A stretch of 64,000 nt of DNA from Oscillospiraceae bacterium. GTDB lineage: Bacteria; Bacillota; Clostridia; Oscillospirales; Ruminococcaceae. Below, one piece after another: positions 50,828 through 60,400 of the stretch. Both the position numbers and the translations under genes were made by a program. The notes under the pieces were generated by a model. The model had not been told where the DNA came from and did not search any database. It saw only the letters and a program-made list of their open reading frames with translations. The stretch is taken from positions 295,082-359,081 of the forward strand of contig JAJQHJ010000004.1 of the NCBI GenBank assembly GCA_021199795.1, given 5' to 3'. Numbering within the stretch: position 1 is the stretch's first letter; each line of letters starts with the position of its first letter.

Positions 50828-52285
50828 TTACAGTTTGGAATTTTTTAATCTCTCCAGATCTCTCTTTGCGATTTCCAGGAGTTCCGGGTCTTTTATATTG
50901 GGATTGGCGACAACACTCTCCATGTACATTATTGCCTTGTCGAGGTCAGTACGAGTCCCTCTTCCACGGTGGTACATATCGGCGCAGCAGCCCTGAGCAT
51001 TGTAGTTTCCCTGTGCAGCCGATTTTTCAAACCAATACAGGGCTTTTATGTACTCTCCGCTATTATAATAGTGCATTCCATATTCAAACTGACCGTCGGC
51101 GTGACCTTGCTTTGCGGATTTCTCAAACCAATAGAGTGCCTTTGCATCGTCCTTTTCTGTGCCCAGTCCGTTTTTGTATGAAAGACCATACAGATACTGT
51201 GCCATGGCGTCTCCTTGCTCCGCGGCCTTTTCGACCCAATAGAAAGCTTTTTCAGCGTTTAGGAGCTCAAAATACAGCGTGTAACATGCCATCTGATCTG
51301 TGATCTTGCCCTTTTCGGCAAGTTTCTCAATCCAATAGACAGCCTTTTCTTTGTCAGGTTTTATGATTTCGCCGGAGCCCTTAAGGTAGATAGAAAAGCA
51401 CTGGCGTTGAGCGTCTGCATGTCCTTTCGCCGCCGCATGTTCATACCAGAACAGGGCTTTCTTTATGTCCTTAGCCACTCCGGCACCGCTCTGATACGCG
51501 GCACCGCAGACAAATTGAGCCTCAACGTTTCCATGACTGGCTGCTTTTTCGAACCAGTATGCGGCTCTTGTATGGTTTGTAGTTGTGCCTTTTCCCAAAG
51601 AGTACATAGTGCCGCAGAGGAGTTCGCTACTGCTGAAACCCTTTGAAGCGAGCCGGAGCGACAGCCCGAGTGTCTTTTCGTCTTCTTTTTCAGTATTGTA
51701 TTTAATCAAAAGATCATTGAGCTCCTGCAGTGTGTACTTATCGCTCGGGAATTCCGCTTCCGATTTTTCAACAGCTGCTTTGGCTTCCGTGTTGGAAATG
51801 TCGTTGAGAATATTGGCGAGAACAGAGTCAGCATTCTGCGTGCCGACAGCTTTCGCCTTTTCCGCCCAGCGAAGAGCTTCGTATGCATCTTTTTCAACGC
51901 CCTTGCCGCCCCAGTAGAGCAAAGCAAGGTTGATATAAGCCGGGGTATTACCCTGTTCCGCCGCGAGACGGAAGAGCTCCACCGACTTTGCATCATTCTT
52001 TTCGACGCCCTGACCGCGGTAGTAGAGCTGAGCGAGGAAGCCCTGAGCCTCCGGAATGCCCTGGTCAGCCATCGGCTGAAGTATTTTCACAGCAGCTGCA
52101 AAGTCCTGGCTTTTGCAGGCGGCACTTGCAGCGGCAAGCTGCCTCATTTTGGCATCATTAGCTGCTTTGACAGCTTCCTGCCTTTTAGCCTCAGCTTCCT
52201 GATTCTCTTTTTCGATTCTCTGAGCCTCCTGCGCCTCAGCTTCCCTGTGACGCTCCTCTTCCTTTTTCTGCGAAAACAATCCCAT
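50828..52285 (-). CDS. Sel1-like repeat protein 2
   Basis: 485-residue paralogue of the downstream gene. ATG at 52285 (MGLFSQKKEEERHREAEAQE) after AAAGGA; longer readings overlap the promoter. A highly charged coiled coil (about 6-50) precedes at least nine Sel1-type repeats (AQGFLAQLYYRGQGVEKNDA, LLCGTMYSLGKGTTTNHTRA, QFVCGAAYQSGAGVAKDIKK, QFEYGMHYYNSGEYIKALYW). No signal or membrane segment. Shared segments such as VRILQPMVDCGVPEAQGF versus VKILQPMADQGIPEAQGF show recent duplication. Confidence 0.92.
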   Translation of the reverse strand: MGLFSQKKEEERHREAEAQEAQRIEKENQEAEAKRQEAVKAANDAKMRQLAAASAACKSQDFAAAVKILQPMADQGIPEAQGFLAQLYYRGQGVEKNDAKSVELFRLAAEQGNTPAYINLALLYWGGKGVEKDAYEALRWAEKAKAVGTQNADSVLANILNDISNTEAKAAVEKSEAEFPSDKYTLQELNDLLIKYNTEKEDEKTLGLSLRLASKGFSSSELLCGTMYSLGKGTTTNHTRAAYWFEKAASHGNVEAQFVCGAAYQSGAGVAKDIKKALFWYEHAAAKGHADAQRQCFSIYLKGSGEIIKPDKEKAVYWIEKLAEKGKITDQMACYTLYFELLNAEKAFYWVEKAAEQGDAMAQYLYGLSYKNGLGTEKDDAKALYWFEKSAKQGHADGQFEYGMHYYNSGEYIKALYWFEKSAAQGNYNAQGCCADMYHRGRGTRTDLDKAIMYMESVVANPNIKDPELLEIAKRDLERLKNSKL

Positions 52286-52331
52286 GCTGATAATCCTTTC
52301 TGTCATCAGAAATGCTGATGTTGATGATTTT

Positions 52332-52361
52332 ATTATATCAGTTACTTGATGCATATGTCAA
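52332..52361 (-). promoter_or_regulatory. Promoter of the Sel1-repeat pair
   Basis: Minus strand TTGACA (52361-52356), 18 bp, TATAAT (52337-52332). Confidence 0.8.
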
Positions 52362-52410
52362 GTATTCAGATTATTGCGAGAACACTTTTCGGCGTCGATT
52401 GCGAGGTTTA

Positions 52411-53730
52411 TTACGGCGATTTCAGAAGAAACGCCATGTAGAGCGGAAGCGTGAGGACATTGTCTGCCGCACCGACATTGTAGTCGCCAAGCTTGATTGC
52501 GTGATTAACGTGGTATTTTTCCGGATGGTTGAGAATCGTCCTGGTGCTCTTTACATTTCCGGTTGTGGATTTGACCTCGACCGGCACACATTCGCCTTTA
52601 TAACGAATTACAAAGTCGATTTCAAGACCGCTATCCTTGCGGAAATAGTAGAGCTTTCTCCCCATCTTTCCGAAAATATCGGCAATCAGATTCTCGAAAA
52701 TCGCACCTTTATAGGCATACAGGTTTCCTTGAAGAATGTCATACTGAGTTCCGTCCTCAAGCATACTCACAAAGAGCCCACAGTCGCGCATGTAGACCTT
52801 GAAGCAGTCTTCTATGGCGTTTCCGTCAAGAGGAAGCTCGGTTATTGAGAGATTATAGCACCTTGCGATTATTCCTGCATCCTCAATCCATTGCAGATTT
52901 CCTGAATACTTCGAGGCTTTCGCACCTTTACTTACAACCGAATACTGGAATTTCTTGTTTTCCTTGCTTAGCTGCTTTGGAATCGACTGGAAGCACTCTT
53001 TGATTTTCGATTTGTCTGGATTGTTGGCGTATTTCGACATATCGTCTTCATATGAGTGGACTATGTCGCGCTGAATCGCTAAAACCTCATCCATCTGCCT
53101 GGTGTTGATGAAAGTCTGAACTGCGTCCGGCATTCCGCCGACGACAGTATATTGCAGGATAAGCTGCCGCATTCTTTCGTGCAACGCTTCCGGCACAGGC
53201 GTTATCGCTTCGAGAGATTTGGCAAGAAGAGAAATCGCATCTTCGCTTATGCCATTTGCCCAGAGAAATTCTTCAAAATCGAGTGGATACATGGTTATAA
53301 CCGTTTCCGAACCAACCGGTACGGATTTTGGCTCTTTGCCGTAACCACGCACTCCCAGAAGTGAACCGGTTCCGATTATGTCGTATCTGCCGTCAGTTCT
53401 GAAAAATTTTAAAGCCGTCCGGGCTTCAGGACATTCCTGAATCTCGTCCAGAACAAGCACGGTTTCACCCGGCACAAATTTAGCAGAGTTTCCCAAGAGC
53501 GCAGAAGTCAGCATAACGATGTTGTCGGTCTCAAGAGAGCCCGAAAAGATTTTAGTGTAGGCGGGGTTCTCATAGAAATTGAGATATACTGTATTTTTAT
53601 AGTTCTTGTGGGCAAAGTCAAGAACGGAGCTTGTTTTTCCGCATTGGCGACAGCCCTTGATAATAAGAGGCTTATGGTTGGGAGTGTTTTTCCAGTTTAA
53701 GAGAGTGGCTTCAATCTTTCTTCTGAGCAT
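52411..53730 (-). CDS. AAA ATPase with DUF4143 domain
   Basis: 439-residue AAA_14/DUF4143 protein. ATG at 53730 (MLRRKIEATLLNWKN) after AAGGAGG. Walker A GCRQCGKTS, Walker B VLVLDEIQE, sensor IIGTGSLLG, then the MYPLDFEEFLWA and VVGGMPDAV motifs, and a C-terminal PD-(D/E)xK-like fold (EIDFVIRYKGECVPVEVKS) that may be a degenerate nuclease domain. Widespread in gut bacteria and archaea, often mobile, biological role unclear. Three 33-bp-spaced repeats upstream overlap its promoter. Confidence 0.92.
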   Translation of the reverse strand: MLRRKIEATLLNWKNTPNHKPLIIKGCRQCGKTSSVLDFAHKNYKNTVYLNFYENPAYTKIFSGSLETDNIVMLTSALLGNSAKFVPGETVLVLDEIQECPEARTALKFFRTDGRYDIIGTGSLLGVRGYGKEPKSVPVGSETVITMYPLDFEEFLWANGISEDAISLLAKSLEAITPVPEALHERMRQLILQYTVVGGMPDAVQTFINTRQMDEVLAIQRDIVHSYEDDMSKYANNPDKSKIKECFQSIPKQLSKENKKFQYSVVSKGAKASKYSGNLQWIEDAGIIARCYNLSITELPLDGNAIEDCFKVYMRDCGLFVSMLEDGTQYDILQGNLYAYKGAIFENLIADIFGKMGRKLYYFRKDSGLEIDFVIRYKGECVPVEVKSTTGNVKSTRTILNHPEKYHVNHAIKLGDYNVGAADNVLTLPLYMAFLLKSP

Positions 53731-53759
53731 GATGTGAACCTCCTTTTCACTCTGATTCA

Positions 53760-53788
53760 ATTATACACGATATTTGCCACTTTTTCAA
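53760..53788 (-). promoter_or_regulatory. Promoter of the AAA/DUF4143 gene
   Basis: Minus strand TTGAAA (53788-53783), 17 bp, TATAAT (53765-53760). The -35 box is part of the first of three direct repeats. Confidence 0.78.
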
Positions 53789-53855
53789 GGGAGTTTCAAA
53801 GAAAAAATGCCACTTTTTCAAGCGACTTTTCGAGCAAAATTGCCACTTTTCTTGG
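53775..53855. repeat. Three direct repeats of 33-bp period
   Basis: TGCCACTTTTTCAAG begins at 53775 and 53808, and TGCCACTTTTC at 53841, exactly 33 bp apart, with partly conserved remainder (TTTC..AG/A-rich). On the minus strand each unit gives CTTGAAAAAGTGGCA; the promoter-proximal one supplies the -35 box. Likely operator sites at about three helical turns. Confidence 0.75.
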
Positions 53856-53900
53856 AAAAGCATTTCGGTCGCCTGCCTTACTGGCAAACGACCGAAATAA

Positions 53901-54119
53901 TTATTCCTCAATCAACCTCGTATTCCTGAAATAAAGCGAGACGCACCAGATGGCGCAGGCGGCTACTATTATATAGATTATTCTCGATATAATGGCAGCC
54001 GAGCCGCCGAAGAGGTAGGCGACAAGGTCGAACTTGAATATCCCGACCAGTCCCCAGTTGATGCCTCCCACGATAAGAAGAAACAAGGCGATTCTGTCCA
54101 GTATCTTTATATCACTCAC
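53901..54119 (-). CDS. DUF378 membrane protein
   Basis: 72-residue two-helix membrane protein of the DUF378 family: LDRIALFLLIVGGINWGLVG, IFKFDLVAYLFGG and a second helix ending CVSLYFRN. Function unknown. The start is unclear: the in-frame GTG at 54119 is directly at the AAGGAG ribosome binding site, whereas the usual family start MK(I/T)LDRIAL would correspond to an ATA codon at 54110, 8 bp after AAGGAG. Confidence 0.85.
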   Translation of the reverse strand: MSDIKILDRIALFLLIVGGINWGLVGIFKFDLVAYLFGGSAAIISRIIYIIVAACAIWCVSLYFRNTRLIEE

Positions 54120-54226
54120 TCCTTAATATTAAGAGCTGACCGATTTTATTTGTAACCGGCGCAGGATTAGTCTTGCACATGGGACGATTTTTTATTCATT
54201 TTTTGATAAAAATCCGGCGTTGGATA

Positions 54227-54255
54227 TGGACAAGTGGAAGAAAATAGAGTATAAT
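54227..54255 (+). promoter_or_regulatory. Promoter of the cellobiose phosphorylase gene
   Basis: TGGACA (54227-54232), 17 bp, TATAAT (54250-54255). A palindromic repeat element lies between it and the gene. Confidence 0.68.
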
Positions 54256-54260
54256 TGAGG

Positions 54261-54396
54261 AAACCCCTCCACCGGCTTCGCCGGTCCCCCTCCCCTTTCA
54301 GGGGAGGCTTTGACTGCTTCTCTCAAAAGTTTCATAGAAGCACAAATAGGCTCCCCTGAAAGGGGAGCTGTCAGCCAAAGGCTGACTGAGGGGTTT
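54261..54396. repeat. Palindromic element, full copy 3
   Basis: Terminal inverted repeats AAACCCCTC/GAGGGGTTT; internal GGCTTCGCC hairpin, CTCCCCTTTCAGGGGAG, and GCTCCCCTGAAAGGGGAGC. It occupies most of the 302-bp gap between DUF378 and GH94, so it is part of the GH94 leader RNA. Confidence 0.82.
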
Positions 54397-54421
54397 CTAA
54401 AAACAAGAGGAGAGAACGTAT

Positions 54422-56857
54422 ATGAAATTCGGTTATTTTGACGATCAGAACAAGGAATATGTTATCACCGAGCCCAAGACTCCGTGGCCATGGATAAACT
54501 ACCTCGGCACAGAGAACTTCTTCTCGCTGATATCCAACACCGCCGGCGGATATTGCTTCTACCGCGATGCCCGGCTCAGAAGAATCACCCGTTACCGCTA
54601 TAATAACGCCCCTGCCGACATGGGCGGACGGTATTACTACGTCAACGATGGCGGGGATGTGTGGAGTCCGTCATGGTCGCCGGTCAAGGTTGACCTCGAC
54701 AGCTACTCCTGCCGCCACGGAATGGGGTATACTATTATAAATGGTGCCAAGAACGGAATCTCGGTAACCGAAACGTTCTTTGCCCCCGTTGGCTTCAATG
54801 GAGAGGTTCACAAGATTACTCTCAAGAACACTTCCGACCAGAAGAAAGACTTCAACCTCTATTCGTTCGTCGAGTGGTGCCTCTGGGATGCAAACGACGA
54901 CGCCAACAACTTCCAGCGCAATTTCAGCGTAGGCGAGGTCGAGCTTGAGGGCAGCACTATCTACCACAAGACCGAATACCGCGAGAGAAGAAACCACTAT
55001 GCGTTCTTCTCGGTAAATGCTCCTATTGCGGGCTTTGACACCGACAGAGAGAAGTTTTTGGGGCTTTACAACGGCTTTGACAAGCCTGATGCAGTCTTCG
55101 AGAACAAGCCTAGAAATTCAGTAGCCCACGGCTGGGCACCGGTCGCTTCCCACTGCGTAGCAGTAAGCTTAGAGCCGGGTGAAGAGAAAGACTTAGTATT
55201 CGTTCTCGGATATTGCGAGAACCCCGTTGACAATAAATTCATGCCAGACGGCAGCCTCAACAAGACTGTTGCTCATGAAATGCTTAAGAAGTTTGATACA
55301 GCCGAAAAGGCAGACAAGGCACTCGAAGAGCTCAAGGCTTACTGGGGCAAGCTTCTCTCGAAATTCACCGTCACCACTCCCGAGACCAAGGTCGACAGGA
55401 TGGTCAACATCTGGAACCAGTATCAGTGCATGGTCACGTTCAACATGTCCCGCTCCGCTTCCTACTTTGAGAGCGGAATCGGCAGAGGAATGGGCTTCAG
55501 AGATTCTAACCAGGATCTCCTCGGATTCATGCACCAGATTCCCGACAGAGCACGTGAAAGAATCATCGACCTTGCTTCCACACAGATGTCCGACGGAACC
55601 TGTTATCACCAGTACCAGCCGCTTACCAAGAAAGGCAACGGCGAGGTTGGCGGCAACTTCTCGGACGACCCGCTCTGGATGATTCTCTCCACCGTTCAGT
55701 ACATCAAGGAAACAGGCGACTGGACAATCCTCGACGAAAGCGTTCCTTACGACAACGATCCCGAGCAGGCTCAGTCAATGTTCCATCACCTCAAGATGAG
55801 CTTCAAGAGAGTTGCTGAGAACCTGGGTCCTCACGGTCTTCCACTTATCCAGAGAGCAGACTGGAACGACTGCCTCAACCTTAACTGCTTCTCGACCGAA
55901 TCGGGCGAGAGCTTCCAGACCACCACTTCCAAGGACGGTAAGGTTGCAGAATCTGTATTCGTCGCAGCACTCTTCAACTTCACAATTCCTGGATACGTAG
56001 AAATTTGCCGCAGACGTGGTTTGGAGGCTGACGCTCAGGAAGCTGAAACCGCCATGAAGAAGATGGCGGATGCAGTTCTCGCATACGGCTGGGACGGCGA
56101 ATGGTTCGTGAGAGCATATGACGACTTCGGAAGAAAGATCGGCTCAAAGGAATGCGACGAGGGCAAGATCTTCATCGAGCCTCAGGGATTTGCAGTTATG
56201 GCTGGAATCGGTGCCGAGTCCGGAAAGGACCTCCGGGCACTCGAAAGCGTAAATAAGTACCTTTGCTGTGACCAGGGACTCGTCCTCCTCTATCCTCCGT
56301 ATTCAAGATACTATGTTGAATATGGCGAAATCGGTTCATTCCCCGAGGGCTACAAGGAGAATGGCTCAGTCTTCTGCCACAACAATGGCTGGATAATCTG
56401 CGCCGAGGCTTATGTCGGTCATGGCGACAGGGCATTCGAGTATTATTCCAAGATTTCTCCCGCATATAACGAGGATATTTCCGAGATTCACAAGACCGAG
56501 CCGTATGTTTATGCTCAGATGGTTTCGGGAAGAGACGCCCCCGTTGTCGGCGAGGCTAAGAACTCCTGGCTGACAGGCACTGCGGCATGGAACTTCGTTG
56601 CGATTTCGCAGTATATCCTGGGCATCGCTCCCGACTGGGACGGCTTGAAGATAGACCCGAGCATCCCGACAGGCTGGGACGGCTTCACCGTAAGAAGAGA
56701 ATACCGTGGCTGCGTCTATAATATAGACGTCAGGAACCCCGACAATATTTCAAAGGGTGTAAAATCCATCGTCTGCGACGGCGTAAGACTCTCCGGAAAT
56801 GTTCTGCCGGTCTTCGATGCGGGAACGGAGCACAGCGTTAGCGTGATTATGGGGTAA
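54422..56857 (+). CDS. Cellobiose phosphorylase (GH94)
   Basis: 811-residue cytoplasmic enzyme splitting cellobiose with phosphate into glucose-1-phosphate and glucose, which saves ATP in cellulose fermenters. ATG at 54422 after GGAGAGAA. N-terminal beta-sandwich ([30 protein letters not shown]), then an (alpha/alpha)6 barrel with [16 protein letters not shown], the catalytic Asp in [12 protein letters not shown], and [17 protein letters not shown] [13 protein letters not shown] phosphate-site residues. Length equals characterised cellobiose phosphorylases. Monocistronic unless its leader repeat is bypassed. Confidence 0.95.
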   Translation: MKFGYFDDQNKEYVITEPKTPWPWINYLGTENFFSLISNTAGGYCFYRDARLRRITRYRYNNAPADMGGRYYYVNDGGDVWSPSWSPVKVDLDSYSCRHGMGYTIINGAKNGISVTETFFAPVGFNGEVHKITLKNTSDQKKDFNLYSFVEWCLWDANDDANNFQRNFSVGEVELEGSTIYHKTEYRERRNHYAFFSVNAPIAGFDTDREKFLGLYNGFDKPDAVFENKPRNSVAHGWAPVASHCVAVSLEPGEEKDLVFVLGYCENPVDNKFMPDGSLNKTVAHEMLKKFDTAEKADKALEELKAYWGKLLSKFTVTTPETKVDRMVNIWNQYQCMVTFNMSRSASYFESGIGRGMGFRDSNQDLLGFMHQIPDRARERIIDLASTQMSDGTCYHQYQPLTKKGNGEVGGNFSDDPLWMILSTVQYIKETGDWTILDESVPYDNDPEQAQSMFHHLKMSFKRVAENLGPHGLPLIQRADWNDCLNLNCFSTESGESFQTTTSKDGKVAESVFVAALFNFTIPGYVEICRRRGLEADAQEAETAMKKMADAVLAYGWDGEWFVRAYDDFGRKIGSKECDEGKIFIEPQGFAVMAGIGAESGKDLRALESVNKYLCCDQGLVLLYPPYSRYYVEYGEIGSFPEGYKENGSVFCHNNGWIICAEAYVGHGDRAFEYYSKISPAYNEDISEIHKTEPYVYAQMVSGRDAPVVGEAKNSWLTGTAAWNFVAISQYILGIAPDWDGLKIDPSIPTGWDGFTVRREYRGCVYNIDVRNPDNISKGVKSIVCDGVRLSGNVLPVFDAGTEHSVSVIMG

Positions 56858-56876
56858 ACTTTCTTTCATTTTCCTA

Positions 56877-56905
56877 TTGACAACCTCAAGATATTGTGTT
56901 ATCAT
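56877..56905 (+). promoter_or_regulatory. Promoter of the NrdD-tail-like gene
   Basis: TTGACA (56877-56882), 17 bp, TATCAT (56900-56905), 18 bp after the GH94 stop. Confidence 0.78.
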
Positions 56906-56971
56906 AGAATACGAACCCAAGATTTATGGGGTTATGTTTCTGAGAAATAATACCGATAGGGAGGAAGTCAA

Positions 56972-57235
56972 ATGAAAGTAAATGTAATCGGAGAAATGAC
57001 CGAGGAAGAGGTCAATCAGTATATCGCAAGAGCTGAAAGCATTAACAAAGGCAAGGTAATCGACGAAATGACTCTTCGTCCCGATGGTGATTATGTCGAC
57101 ATCGAGTATCACTTCGCACCTGCAAACTTTGAGAGAATAAGACGCATCACCGGCTACCTCGTCGGAGCTCTTGACCGCTTCAACAATGCCAAGCGCGCCG
57201 AGGTTGAAGACAGAGTAAAGCACAGTGTGGCGTAA
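56972..57235 (+). CDS. Small protein resembling the C-terminus of anaerobic ribonucleotide reductase NrdD
   Basis: 87 residues; ATG at 56972 after GGGAGGAAG. The end, RRITGYLVGALDRFNNAKRA then EVEDRVKHS, is close in pattern to the NrdD tail (RRTCGYLG...FNAGKQEEVKRRVKH), but the glycyl-radical RxCGY cysteine is replaced and the zinc cysteines upstream are missing. The N-terminal half (MKVNVIGEMTEEEVNQYIAR) is unlike NrdD. Such stand-alone proteins are often annotated as 'anaerobic ribonucleoside-triphosphate reductase', but enzyme activity is not possible; an assembly or regulatory role can only be guessed. Own promoter and terminator. Confidence 0.78.
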   Translation: MKVNVIGEMTEEEVNQYIARAESINKGKVIDEMTLRPDGDYVDIEYHFAPANFERIRRITGYLVGALDRFNNAKRAEVEDRVKHSVA

Positions 57236-57310
57236 CGTATACAAAGCTAATTTCTTTGCCCTCAGATAAATTTTGTGCTGATAGGTTGCTTGTGCAATCT
57301 ACAGAAAAGA

Positions 57311-57341
57311 GAAGAGCCATCGAAAGATGGTTCTTCTTTTT
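57311..57341 (+). terminator. Terminator of the NrdD-tail-like gene
   Basis: GAAGAGCCATC (57311-57321)/GATGGTTCTTC (57326-57336), one G-U, with GAAA tetraloop, followed by T5. Confidence 0.9.
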
Positions 57342-57372
57342 AATATTCATCGCATTTTTTTACAAAATTGAC

Positions 57373-57428
57373 TTGAAACCATGCCCAACCTATAGTATAA
57401 TATTTCCGATTAGTATAGGTTACTATAC
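57373..57428 (+). promoter_or_regulatory. GH115 promoter with operator-like inverted repeats
   Basis: TTGAAA (57373-57378), 17 bp, TATAAT (57396-57401). AACCTATA (57387-57394) is inverted at TATAGGTT (57414-57421), and GTATAG-GTTA-CTATAC (57413-57428) forms a tight palindrome just after the predicted start site. The arrangement suggests a repressor site, possibly for a sugar-responsive regulator. Confidence 0.68.
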
Positions 57429-57443
57429 CATGGAGGAATGAAC

Positions 57444-60400
57444 ATGAATTCTAATGATATAAATATTGTTCTGGCAGACGCGAAAAGTGCGGCTCCGATA
57501 TTCATTGACAAGTCGGGTTCCGCTTTCGATGGGCTTTCGCTTATTGCTGAGGCTTATGCGGATGATGTTGAGGCTCTTTGCGGCATCCGTCCTGAAATAG
57601 TTTATAGCGAGCCGGAATCGGGAGTTTATCTCATGGCAGGTCTTGTTTCGGATGAACTCATCAAGGCTCAGGGCGTCGATTGGGCTATTTCACCCTCAGA
57701 TGGCAATTTCAAGTCGCCCGACTGGGAAAGATACGAAATCAAGGTTATAGAAGACGGCAACAGAACCAAGGTGGTCATCGCCGGCTCAGACAAGAGGGGA
57801 GCCATCTACGGCATATTCCACATCACCCAGGACATCTTCGGCGTAAGCCCATGGATCTGGTGGGCGGATGTCAAGCCGAGGAAGCTTGAGTCGCTGACTG
57901 TGTCTGTTTCCGAGCTCGAAACGGTTTCAAAGAGACCGTCGGTCAACTTCAGAGGCTTCTTCATGAACGATGAGAACCCCTGCTTCAACGGCTTTGCCGA
58001 CAGCCATTTCGGCGGACTTAATTACATGTTCTATGACGAGGTCTTCAAGCTTATACTAAGGCTCAAGGGCAACTACATGTGGCCTGCGATGTGGTCGAAC
58101 GACTTCTCTATAGATGGCATGGAGGGCGTCACACCCGATTCAAGATTTGCAAAGCTTGAGAAGAAGTATCACCATAAGCTCGGCGGGCTTATGTATTGCG
58201 ACCAGCCCGGGCATGAAAATGCACCTATAGATGAGCCGAAAACCGACACCGCAACTGAAAAGCCGGGGTATCTTAAGCCGGGAGAGTACCCGATGACTCT
58301 CGCAAATGCAGTTCTCGCGGACAGATACGGCGTGACAGTCGGAGCCTCCCACCATGAACCGATGGCTAGAAGCGGTCAGGAATGGGGCAAGCTCCAGGCT
58401 TACTGGAAAGGCGAAATTACCTACAGAGATCCTAAAATCGCAACCGACCGCGGTCAGCAGGTCTGGAACTACATGCTGAACCCGGATAATATCGAGAAAT
58501 TCTGGAGCGACGCGATATATCGCAACGGCGGACTCGACACCATGTTCACAATCGGTATGCGCGGCGAGAACGACTCCGTCCTGATAGATGATAAGAACCA
58601 CACTCTCACAACAGAGGAAAATATCGAGCTTCTCAAGGCAGTTTTAAGAACCCAGGACAGGATTCTCACGAATCACGGAGTTGAAAACGCCCCGAGGTTA
58701 CTCGCTGTATATAAAGAGGTCGAGAACTGCTGGTATGGCGGCTCCCGTGACAACCCGGCTGAGGCTATCGGCAAGGGACTCCGCGACGACCCGGACGTAA
58801 CCGGGCTTCTGGGTGCAGACACCAACCGTATCGTCATGCTCTGCGAGGACAATAACGGATACTTAAGAACATTGCCTGAAATCGGCGAGGGCGACAGGTT
58901 CAACTGGGGTCTTTACTATCACTTTGACTATGTCGGAGCTCCGAAAACCTCAATGTGGATCAACACCATGCCGCTCCAGCGTGCATGGGAGAACTTAACT
59001 GCCGCGTATGACTACGGAATCGATGACGCATGGATTGTGAACGTCGGCGATATAAGACCCATGGAGCTGCCCCTTAGCTACTTTATGAATCTTGCCTATG
59101 ACTACGAGACCTATGGTTCTTCTAATCCCAACAACTGCGACGAGTATCTGAAGACCTGGGCGAGGGAAACATTCTCGGCTGATGAGACTATTGATGACAG
59201 CGAAATCGACGAAATCGCATCGCTTCTTTATGACTACACCTGGCTGAACGGCATCTGCAAGCCGGAAACACTCAAGAGCGAGGGCGAATTCAGCTACAGC
59301 CCACTATATTATAATGAGGCTCAGGAGAAACTTGAGTTCGTCGAGTCGATGATAGGCAGAGCTAATGACCTGATGGAGAAGATCCACGAGAGCTCCGAGT
59401 GCTATATCCCGTTCTATCAGATGGTCTACTATCCGGCGGTTGCAAGCGCGAATGTCGTGAGAATCCAGATTCTCTATTCTCTGAACAAGCTCTACTGCGC
59501 CCGCGGCTCAACTGTCGCCAATACTCTGGCTGCACTTATCGAGAAGTATCTTAAGTATGATGAGGAGCTTTCCGATAAGTATTGTGCACTGGGTGAAGAA
59601 TTCTCCGGCACCTCAAAGTGGCACGGAATCATGCTTGCGGCACCAGACTATATGAAGACATTCTACGATGAGATCTTGGGAAGAGTGACTGCCCGTTCGC
59701 ATATGAACTATTCAAACTGGAACACCGAGTCGGCTGTCAAGATTATTCCGCACACTGTTCATCCTCTTGAAAAGCCGCTCATGATAGTTGACCTCCCTGA
59801 AGAGGGAAGAGGCTACAAGAACAATTTCGCAAGGAAGCCTGCAAAGCTCCCTGTGTTTGAGTCGACCGCAAAACAGACCTACACCGTCAACCTCACAAAT
59901 GGCGGCAAGGGCGAGCTCAGCTATGAGATTATCCCGTCCAGCGACTTCATCGTTATTGATGGCGGACTTACCGGCAAGTATGACGAATATACCAGCTTTA
60001 ATGTCTCTATAGACTGGACTAAGGTTTCTGAGGATATGACCGGCACGATTACCGTTAAGTCGCCCTATAACAGCGTCAATATTGCAGTTTCTGTCAAGGT
60101 CACTGACTTTGGTGACTGCACACTTCCGAAGCTCCATCTTCCAGAAAACGGCTTCACGGTTATGAACTCAAACGAATTTGCCGGTTCCGGTGTTTCAAAG
60201 AACGGCGAGGTCAGCTTTGTTGAGCTCATAGGCTACGGCAAGGGCAAGTCTTCAATGAAGATGCTTCCGACGTTGTCTGAGAATTTCGATGCCGGCGATG
60301 GCGCATGGCTTGACTATAATTTCGCGGTCGAGGCTGACGGCGAGTATAAGCTCACATTCTATGTCGGTCAGAACTGCAATCTCTCGTTCGACCATGGCGA

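Noticed and set aside
53775..53855. 33-bp repeats as a CRISPR remnant
   Set aside because: Only three units, the conserved part is 11-15 bp and directly phased without spacers of unique sequence between full repeats; no cas genes are present.
54261..54396. Palindromic element as a GH94-specific riboswitch
   Set aside because: Near-identical elements occur at four unrelated places in the window, so it is a dispersed repeat.
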